From Tumebacillus algifaecis (lineage in GTDB: Bacteria > Bacillota > Bacilli > Tumebacillales > Tumebacillaceae), in the NCBI RefSeq assembly GCF_002243515.1, contig NZ_CP022657.1:2595001-2659000 (forward strand): 64,000 bases of DNA, given 5' to 3'. This document shows, in pieces, positions 58,103-64,000 of this stretch. The translations under genes and the position numbers were made by a program. Each line of letters starts with the position of its first letter. The stretch's first letter is position 1. The notes under the pieces are model-generated. The model did not search any database, was not told where the DNA came from, and saw nothing but the letters and a program-made list of their open reading frames with translations.

Positions 58103-58252
58103 TTAGCAGCTACCGCAGCAGGAGCTGGAACCGCAAGTGGAGCAACCGGAGCTGGAGGAGGAACCGGACGATGCAGCAGTCTCCGGCAGAGCCATTGCGT
58201 CGTTCAGATCCATTACTTCCAAGCCAGTAACTTCGAGAGCTTTGATTTCCAT
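58103..58252 (-). CDS. Thiopeptide-type precursor peptide, copy 3 (promoter-proximal)
   Basis: 49 residues, identical to the other copies. It is the first gene after the promoter at 58433-58461, with a leader of about 175 nt and a consensus AAAGGAGGTG site. The Ser just ahead of GCSTC and the Ser before the Cys-Cys pair are positions 1 and 10 of the same spacing as in micrococcin-type cores. Confidence 0.92.
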   Translation of the reverse strand: MEIKALEVTGLEVMDLNDAMALPETAASSGSSSSSGCSTCGSSSCCGSC

Positions 58253-58344
58253 GTGTTTTCACCTCCTTTCAAGCAATTCCCTGCATTGTAGTCTGAATAG
58301 TAAGTTTATTCCCGCCAAAACCATACGGTTTTTAGTGTAATATT

Positions 58345-58399
58345 CAGATTCTAAACAAATCACATCACTGTTTATCTGATCTTTTTTCAATAGAATCTG
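58345..58399. repeat. 9-bp inverted repeat in the precursor leader
   Basis: CAGATTCTA (58345-58353) and TAGAATCTG (58391-58399) are perfect complements 37 bp apart, between the promoter and the first precursor gene. They could form a leader hairpin or a split operator. Confidence 0.5.
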
Positions 58400-58432
58400 T
58401 AGTCATTTCATTTATATTGATCTTATATTTGA

Positions 58433-58461
58433 ATTCTATCACAAGAAACTTTCTTGTACAA
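58433..58461 (-). promoter_or_regulatory. Promoter of the precursor operon with TTGTACAA palindrome
   Basis: The -35 TTGTAC (58456-58461) and -10 TAGAAT (58433-58438) are 17 bp apart, with TG ahead of the -10, the same -10 context as the tRNA promoter. The 8-bp palindrome TTGTACAA (58454-58461) covers the -35, a natural spot for a regulator. Confidence 0.65.
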
Positions 58462-58939
58462 GGAAATTTTAGGTTTTTCTATACATTTTTTCAATGATTA
58501 TTCGACAATTATTATGTTTATTTACTTCGAATAGAGAATTATTCTAATTAATTCCAACTTCATACTCCATACGACTTGCTCATGAACCCCGTATTCATCG
58601 GTTATTTGGCACGATCGGCTGTCTGAAAGTGAAGACAAGCACTCGAATGTTTGATCACAGGACAACGACTCACGAGTTGAGAACCGATCAGTCCTGTATT
58701 CCAGCACATCACGTTTTAAAATATTCCACTATTAATTAATTTCTTAAACAAAGCCCATTCTTCACCACCGCATTTCCATTGAACATAAATAAAACACTTG
58801 AATTATCGCCACGCCTCCCCTCTTGCCTAAACTGCCTCTCGATTTGCTCTGGGTTCTATCTTCACCGCTCACTTCAAGGTGCGGACTTTATTTTTATTTC
58901 ACACTCATCTTGATGCTTCCCAAATTTATTCTCCTTATG
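58462..58939. other. AT-rich divergent intergenic region
   Basis: About 480 bp between the divergent RiPP and regulator promoters. Frames here are short and lack ribosome binding sites. AT content is clearly higher than in the surrounding genes. Confidence 0.45.
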
Positions 58940-58945
58940 TATAAT
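58940..58945 (+). promoter_or_regulatory. Probable -10 box of the RRNPP-type regulator gene
   Basis: TATAAT preceded by TTATG, 17 bp after a weak TTCCCA -35. It ends 37 bp before the GTG start codon. Confidence 0.55.
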
Positions 58946-58982
58946 AATAACGAACACAATTGCATCACAAGGAGCGTTACAG

Positions 58983-60299
58983 GTGAGCATAAACCCTCTT
59001 GAAACACTCGGACAGAGAATCAAACGCCTTCGCCTTGAGAAAGGGATGACCCAAAGCGAGTTGGCCGATGACTATGTGACCGTCTCCATGATTTCCCAGA
59101 TCGAACGTGGGAAAAATACGCCATCGGTCGAACTTGTCCAGCACATCGCAAAGAAACTGCAAGTTCCCTTGCACGACCTGATGAAAAATGAAGTTGAGCA
59201 GATGGAGACCGCTTGGAAGCACCAACTGGCCAAAGTGTATTTATTGACGAAACAACCGGTGGAAGCAGAACCGCTATTGCTGAGCTTGCGGGAAATGAAG
59301 GAGTTATCGCAGATACATCAGATCGAACTGACGATGGAATTGGCGGAGTGTTATTATTTGCAGAAACAGTCGGAGGATGCGTTGGCACTTTTGTTGCCCT
59401 TGGTCGAGGAGTTGGAATCGGTGACATTTGATGACATCCGCATCCTGTCCATGCTCCACAATACCCTCGGGAATGTCTATTATCAAAAACAAAACTACAC
59501 AGACGCGAGCTACCATTACCGACGGGCACACGATCTGACCCTCCGCTTCCCTGTCTTCGACCAACTTGCGGCCAGGATTTCCTACAATGTCGGAATCACC
59601 TATCAACTGCATGGCCATCACGGTCAGTCCGAACTTTACCTCAAGCGCGCCTATGAGTTTTTCCAGAACACGGAACACATTTATGAAATCGCTGCAACGT
59701 TAGTAGCCAAAGGTATCACCTATAAGAATCTTCACGAGTACAAGCTCGCCTCGGAGTCGTTAACAACTGCTGCTGGAATCTTTTATGCCATGAACCTGAT
59801 TCAAGAATCCTGCGATACCAAAGTCACCCTCGCGGCTGCCGTCATAGCAAAAGAAAATCCTGTCGCGGCGCTTACACAACTGGAGGAATGCCTTCGTTTT
59901 TACGAAACGGCAGAATCGTATGCTGATCTGCTCCTCGTGTACTCACAGATGGCCTTAATTCAGCTGGCAGCCAGTCAATTTGACGCAGCCTCTCAGCATT
60001 TATGCCAGGCTGCTGCCATCATCGAACGGTGCGCGGATGACCGCTCTCCTTCTATCGGAGTCTATTTTCAGACACATGCCCGCTACCACTTGCTTGTTCA
60101 CAACTATTCTTTGGCGGTTGATTTCGCTTTTAAAGCGGCTGCTGCTTTTGCTTCGATCGAGCTGTTAGCCGATCAAGTCGATTCCCTGCAAATTGCTTGC
60201 GATGCCTACCACCTAAACGGTTGCGACACCCAAGCGTTTCAAACAGCACAACAATGTTGTGAGATTTTGAAACGACTAAACGGACGGAGTGATTCCTAA
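58983..60299 (+). CDS. HTH-TPR transcriptional regulator of RRNPP type
   Basis: 438 residues. An XRE helix-turn-helix fills residues 8-63 (LGQRIKRLRLEKGMTQSELADDYVTVSMISQIERG contains it). The rest is a series of tetratricopeptide-like helical pairs (about 68-430). This is the plan of PlcR/NprR-class regulators that bind short reimported peptides. The start is GTG, eight bases after AGGAG. It is divergent from the RiPP operon, and its stop overlaps the start of the next gene, which encodes a short exported peptide. Control of the RiPP operon is inferred from position. Confidence 0.85.
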   Translation: MSINPLETLGQRIKRLRLEKGMTQSELADDYVTVSMISQIERGKNTPSVELVQHIAKKLQVPLHDLMKNEVEQMETAWKHQLAKVYLLTKQPVEAEPLLLSLREMKELSQIHQIELTMELAECYYLQKQSEDALALLLPLVEELESVTFDDIRILSMLHNTLGNVYYQKQNYTDASYHYRRAHDLTLRFPVFDQLAARISYNVGITYQLHGHHGQSELYLKRAYEFFQNTEHIYEIAATLVAKGITYKNLHEYKLASESLTTAAGIFYAMNLIQESCDTKVTLAAAVIAKENPVAALTQLEECLRFYETAESYADLLLVYSQMALIQLAASQFDAASQHLCQAAAIIERCADDRSPSIGVYFQTHARYHLLVHNYSLAVDFAFKAAAAFASIELLADQVDSLQIACDAYHLNGCDTQAFQTAQQCCEILKRLNGRSDS

Positions 60300-60511
60300 T
60301 GAAAAAATACCTCATCTCAGCCATCCTGCTTGTGATTCTCGCCTTGAACGAAGATCCTCATGGTACTCCCATTCAGCAGCAAGCGTACGACAAGCCGATC
60401 GGCCCCTTGAGTCCACGTGCGGTCGCGGCCACTGCCCATTTCGGTTCGGAACACACGGTCAACTCCACTCTCGATACGCCAAGCGCTCTGCACGCTCGTT
60501 TGCATGGGTAG
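60299..60511 (+). CDS. Short exported pro-peptide, probable signalling partner of the regulator
   Basis: 70 residues. A lysine start and hydrophobic stretch (KKYLISAILLVILAL) form a signal peptide, followed by a soluble, low-complexity tail ending ALHARLHG. The TAATG overlap with the regulator gene means the two are translated together, as in NprR-NprX and Rap-Phr pairs. The mature signal would be a 5-10 residue piece of the tail; I cannot say which. Confidence 0.72.
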   Translation: MKKYLISAILLVILALNEDPHGTPIQQQAYDKPIGPLSPRAVAATAHFGSEHTVNSTLDTPSALHARLHG

Positions 60512-60533
60512 TGTTGGTGAGACCTGCACGTTC

Positions 60534-60567
60534 AAAAGGTCAACTTGTTGCTAAGTTGACCTTTTTA
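60534..60567 (+). terminator. Terminator of the regulator-peptide operon
   Basis: An AAGGTCAACTT/AAGTTGACCTT stem followed by five T residues on the plus strand. Confidence 0.88.
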
Positions 60568-60668
60568 TCGTTTTTTTGGCGTTGCTCAGCTCGTCTATTA
60601 ACGTGCATTCAGCGACCCAGGCCGTTGAGACAGGTCTGCCGATTGACTCGATCCCTTTTCCCCCCAAC

Positions 60669-60710
60669 AAAAAAACAACTGCCTTCTCTCCATTGAAGAG
60701 AAAGCAGTTG
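60669..60710 (-). terminator. Terminator of the thioesterase gene
   Basis: CAACTGC and TTCTCT arms with one mismatch, followed by seven T residues on the minus strand. Confidence 0.88.
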
Positions 60711-60714
60711 TCAG

Positions 60715-61482
60715 TCATCGTCCTGTCCTTACCGTGTTCAAAATCGTGGTAAGGAGCGCCGTTCGATTGTTTTGCTCCAACAAATAGAAGTGATCCCCCT
60801 CAAACATCTGCCACGCAAACTCCGCTCGGGTCAATTCCCCCCACGCTTGCATTCCCGATTCACTCAGCATCTCATCCTGCCAGCCACCAAATGCGAAGAT
60901 CGGACAATCGAGGAGAACTCCCGCATTATATTCATACGTGTCACAAACCTCAAAATCGGCACGCACCGTGGGCAGCACCAAACGCATCAATTCTTCGTTT
61001 TCGAGCAACTCCTGCGGAGTACCGCCCAGTTTGACCAAATCCTTGATGAGGTCTTCATCCGACTTGGTGTAGTACGGATCGTCGTTGGTGTACGTATGCG
61101 GCCCTGGGTAGCCGGAGACGAAAAGATACTGCGGCTCCACCTGATCGTGTTGCTTCAAATATTGGGCGACCTCAAAGCTGACGATCGCCCCCATGCTGTG
61201 ACCAAAGAATGCGAATGGCTTCTCACCCAGATGGGGACGAAGCTCATCCACCAAGGCTGTCAACAACGGAGCGAGCGACGTAAAGGGTGGTTCAAACAGC
61301 CGCCCTTCACGGCCAGGGAGTTGGATCGCGACAACTTCGATCGAATCGGGAAGCTCTTTGCTCCATTGATGAAAAGCAGAGGCACCACCGCCCGCAAAGT
61401 GGAAGCAGAAGAGGCGCATCACAGCCTGCGGATTAGGTTGTATGCAGTGAAACCATTTGGATAGTTGCGTCGCTTGGGACAT
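60715..61482 (-). CDS. Type II thioesterase of NRPS systems
   Basis: 255 residues of alpha/beta-hydrolase fold. The nucleophile lies in GHSMGA near residue 97, an Asp in GGWQDEM near 198 and the His in GDHFYL near 229. Such enzymes strip wrong or stalled acyl groups from carrier proteins. It lies downstream of the sfp-type gene on the same strand and probably serves the NRPS at 62327 or those beyond the window. Confidence 0.93.
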   Translation of the reverse strand: MSQATQLSKWFHCIQPNPQAVMRLFCFHFAGGGASAFHQWSKELPDSIEVVAIQLPGREGRLFEPPFTSLAPLLTALVDELRPHLGEKPFAFFGHSMGAIVSFEVAQYLKQHDQVEPQYLFVSGYPGPHTYTNDDPYYTKSDEDLIKDLVKLGGTPQELLENEELMRLVLPTVRADFEVCDTYEYNAGVLLDCPIFAFGGWQDEMLSESGMQAWGELTRAEFAWQMFEGDHFYLLEQNNRTALLTTILNTVRTGR

Positions 61483-61507
61483 GGTGTATCCTCCTCAGCT
61501 GTGCGGT

Positions 61508-62215
61508 CTAATTGAGCACTTCATCACGGGTCAACAAGGTGATGCTGCTCGGCAGGTTCGGTTGGTCAGAACAGATCGCAAAGCGGTAAGCATCATCTAC
61601 GTCATAGCGCTGAAAATGCCAATGCGGCTGTGGTGTGCCGCTCTCATCTTTCAGCAGCACGCGGCCCGCCTTCAGACTCGGGATGTCAAATCCAAACGAG
61701 GTCAGCGGCGTGGACAAGCCCGTGCCGATCGCCTTGATATAAGCTTCTTTCAGTGTCCATAGCACGTAGAAAAAGGCGTTCTGCTCCGTCCCGTGCAAGC
61801 TGTACAGCTCGTCACGCTCTTCTGGGCAGTAACAATGTTTCGAGACATCCATCTCGATCTCCCGCAACCCTTCCACATCGACACCGAGTACGCCTTGTGT
61901 CGTAATGCCGCCGAAAATCCAATCACCCGAGTGGGAGACATTGAAATCGCCTTGCCATTGCGTCAAGCCTTGCACGTACGGACGGCCTAGGTCGCTCCGA
62001 CCAATCTGCAACTCGCTCGCCGCAACCCCCAAGTGATCGGAAAGCATTTTCCGAGCCAGTTTTGCTGCGAGCAAGCCACTTTGACGGTCCTCCCAGCGTC
62101 TGTACCGCATGATGCGCTGTTGGTCTTCCAGCGGAAGGGTTTGCAGAGCCGTTTGCATGTCAGTGTCGGACAATTGTGCACCACGATGGATCGCGAAAAG
62201 CTGGATGTTTGTCAT
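61508..62215 (-). CDS. sfp: 4'-phosphopantetheinyl transferase, Sfp type
   Basis: 235 residues. GRPY and the substrate-binding FNVSHSGDW lie near residue 95, the Mg-binding GVDVE near 112 and WTLKEAYIKAIG near 152. It moves phosphopantetheine from CoA to the serine of carrier domains, here NRPS PCPs. The thioesterase gene follows 25 bp later. Confidence 0.95.
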   Translation of the reverse strand: MTNIQLFAIHRGAQLSDTDMQTALQTLPLEDQQRIMRYRRWEDRQSGLLAAKLARKMLSDHLGVAASELQIGRSDLGRPYVQGLTQWQGDFNVSHSGDWIFGGITTQGVLGVDVEGLREIEMDVSKHCYCPEERDELYSLHGTEQNAFFYVLWTLKEAYIKAIGTGLSTPLTSFGFDIPSLKAGRVLLKDESGTPQPHWHFQRYDVDDAYRFAICSDQPNLPSSITLLTRDEVLN

Positions 62216-62285
62216 TTGTGGGGACGCTCCATTTTTCTTAATATATATTAATTTTCATTTTAGCATAACTTTCTGAGAATGTGGA

Positions 62286-62322
62286 TAAAAAAGAGCCTGG
62301 CTGGTTTTAGCCGGGCTCTTTT
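62286..62322 (-). terminator. Terminator of the right-hand NRPS gene
   Basis: A GAGCCCGGCT/AGCCAGGCTC hairpin with six T residues on the minus strand, just past the NRPS stop. Confidence 0.88.
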
Positions 62323-62326
62323 TCAG

Positions 62327-64000
62327 CTAGCGTTTTTTGCGGGAACCAACACGGTCCAGACGTTTATAGACCGGTGTCTCCACCTTCTCTGCCGCTTCCA
62401 CCGCTTCGGCAAGCTCAGCGATGGTCGTTTTTTCAAAGAGGTCACGCAGTTGGAGCGTCACTTGGAACTCTTTTTGCACCTTGACCACTAGTTGGGTGGC
62501 CATCAGGGAATGACCTCCGATGTCGAAAAAGTTGTCGTGGACAGAAATCTGCTCCACGAGTAGCAGTTCCGACCAAATCACGGCCAAGCGCTCTTCCGTC
62601 GAGTTGCGCGGCGCAACATAGGCGTCTGTGCGCTCCGCTCCCTCCGGTGCAGGAAGGAGGCGGCGATCAATTTTGCCGTTTGGCGAAAGCGGCAAGCTGT
62701 CGAGGTGCATAAAATACGCAGGGACGAGATAGGCGGGCAGACGCGTCTTCAGATAGGCACGCAACTCAGCAGCCGCAACTTCCTGACCCGAGTAATACGC
62801 GGCAAGATCTTGGCCCATAATGTTGACCACCGCCTTGGAAATGGACGGATGGTCGGCCAGTACCGCCTCGATCTCACCCAATTCAACGCGGTACCCGCGC
62901 AGTTTGACCTGTTGATCGAGTCGGCCCAAAAATTGAACATTTCCATCGGGCAGCCAGCGCGCCGCATCACCTGTTTTATAGAAGCGTTCGCCGGGCACAA
63001 ATGGGTTGGCCAAGAAGCGCTCTGCTGTCAAATCTGGACGGTTATAGTACCCTCGTGCCACGCACGAACCGCCGATGTACAGTTCGCCAGCAATGCCGAT
63101 CGGTTGTGGATTCAGATGCGCATCCAAAATGTACATCCGTGCGTTATCATTCGGTCGTCCGATCGGAACGGTGCTGTACAGGTGCGGGTCGAACTGCCCT
63201 GCTTCTGCCTCAAACGTGGAGGAGTCGATGGTCGTCTCCGTAATCCCGTAGCAGTTCGCGATGATCATCCGGTCACCGAAGCGCTCCAAGAGCGTCGCAT
63301 AATCTGTGCTGGCCAAAGCGTCGGCGCCGGGGAGCACCACTTTGAGATGGTCGAGCGGCAAATTGTTCTGCCAGATGTAATCCATCAGCGGAATGATCAG
63401 CCCAGGCGTAGAGTCGATCACCGTCACTTTTTCGTCTTGCATCAAGCGGTGTAGCGCAGTAAAATCCAAGCGGACCTCATACGGGCAGATCACCAAGGCA
63501 CCGCCTGTCAGCAGGGAGCGAATCAGGTCGCCGACAAAAACGTCGAACGACATGGATGCATATTGCAGGCCCCGAACGTTCATTTTGTCGAAACCAAATT
63601 TTCCATACCACACTTCGCTCGTGCTGTGCAACGTATCGTGCTGCACCATGACGCCTTTTGGCACCCCAGTGGAGCCCGATGTGAAGATGACGTAGGCAAG
63701 GTTGTGCGGCTCTACGCGGCTGATCGGATTTCGGGTCGGTTGTGCGGCGATGTCGCTGACCACCTCTTCCCAGGCCAAGACGCGCGTAGCCTCATGCGCA
63801 CCTGACAGTTCTACCTTTTGATCGGTCAGCAACAGCGGCGGAGCACAGACGCTGAGCATCGACTCGATTCGGTCGACTGGATAGGTCGGGTCGATCGGTA
63901 CATAAGCCCCACCCGCCTTCAGCACGGCGAGCGCGGAGATGACCATCAAAGGTGTGCGATCGACGCAGAGCGCGACGAGCGTTTCTTCAGTGACGCCCTG
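62327..64000 (-). CDS. Non-ribosomal peptide synthetase, adenylation and carrier domains (5' end beyond window)
   Basis: 557 codons are visible and the frame is open to the right edge. The adenylation domain shows [19 protein letters not shown] and the late NGKIDRR lysine motif. A carrier domain with [11 protein letters not shown] lies about 65 residues before the end. The chain then stops with no thioesterase, so release uses another protein or a later synthetase. Reading pocket positions against GrsA gives roughly DVGDLGCID, close to codes reported for ornithine, which is inference. The nearby Sfp and type II thioesterase suit it. Confidence 0.93.
   Translation of the reverse strand, partial: QGVTEETLVALCVDRTPLMVISALAVLKAGGAYVPIDPTYPVDRIESMLSVCAPPLLLTDQKVELSGAHEATRVLAWEEVVSDIAAQPTRNPISRVEPHNLAYVIFTSGSTGVPKGVMVQHDTLHSTSEVWYGKFGFDKMNVRGLQYASMSFDVFVGDLIRSLLTGGALVICPYEVRLDFTALHRLMQDEKVTVIDSTPGLIIPLMDYIWQNNLPLDHLKVVLPGADALASTDYATLLERFGDRMIIANCYGITETTIDSSTFEAEAGQFDPHLYSTVPIGRPNDNARMYILDAHLNPQPIGIAGELYIGGSCVARGYYNRPDLTAERFLANPFVPGERFYKTGDAARWLPDGNVQFLGRLDQQVKLRGYRVELGEIEAVLADHPSISKAVVNIMGQDLAAYYSGQEVAAAELRAYLKTRLPAYLVPAYFMHLDSLPLSPNGKIDRRLLPAPEGAERTDAYVAPRNSTEERLAVIWSELLLVEQISVHDNFFDIGGHSLMATQLVVKVQKEFQVTLQLRDLFEKTTIAELAEAVEAAEKVETPVYKRLDRVGSRKKR

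Noticed and set aside
57711..58252. The three-fold repeat as a CRISPR array or transposon duplication
   Set aside because: The units are about 195 bp, each with its own ribosome binding site and complete gene, and no transposase is near.

Overview
The window comes from a GC-rich, endospore-forming-type Firmicute. Gene order and protein character (a Bacillus-like miaB-ricA-mutS-mutL-miaA-hfq block, an aro-trp supraoperon, UvrX, RRNPP signalling, NRPS and thiopeptide genes) suggest Alicyclobacillaceae, perhaps Tumebacillus. That assignment is inference. Most genes lie on the minus strand.

Layout. 1-3.7 kb: the start of a non-ribosomal peptide synthetase (C-A, cut by the window edge) with a thioester-reductase-like SDR upstream. 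3.9-6.8 kb: a type I methyltransferase/specificity pair whose hsdM is frameshifted, with no hsdR. 6.9-8.0 kb: mnmA. 8.0-11.9 kb: an MMPL/RND exporter with two TetR-type operators at its promoter and a frameshifted tetR downstream. 11.9-13.7 kb: a 13-gene tRNA operon ending in an orphan 5S rRNA, followed by two tandem copies of only the 5S 3' half plus terminator. 13.9-23.7 kb: a small heat-shock protein, then hfq, miaA, an RsmJ-like methyltransferase, mutL, mutS, ricA (ymcA) and miaB. 24.5-27.2 kb: a lipid-methyltransferase-like gene, a LexA-box-controlled Y-family polymerase (UvrX type) and a membrane protein. 27.4-37.0 kb: aroC-aroB-aroH, a TRAP-type leader, trpD-C-F-B-A, tyrA and aroA; trpE and hisC are absent. 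37.1-40.2 kb: three tandem M42 peptidases, one lacking catalytic residues. 40.3-43.3 kb: small genes and an amidase.

43.6-58.5 kb is the most striking region: one minus-strand operon that looks like a thiopeptide (azole-containing RiPP) cluster. Three precursor genes encode the same 49-residue peptide, with only silent differences. They are followed by a LanB-type dehydratase, two thiopeptide-type LanB-C proteins, an E1-like maturation protein, a YcaO cyclodehydratase, two SagB-type dehydrogenases, a second ThiF-like protein and an ABC exporter. Divergent from it lies an HTH-TPR (RRNPP-type) regulator overlapping a short exported-peptide gene, a likely quorum-sensing pair that may control the cluster. 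The right end holds a type II thioesterase, an Sfp-type phosphopantetheinyl transferase and the A-PCP end of another NRPS.

Working together: the aro-trp block makes chorismate, tryptophan and the tyrosine precursor and appears tryptophan-sensed through TRAP. The RiPP operon would cyclise Cys/Ser to azoles, oxidise them, dehydrate Ser/Thr with Glu-tRNA, close a pyridine macrocycle and export the product. Sfp and the thioesterase serve the NRPSs.
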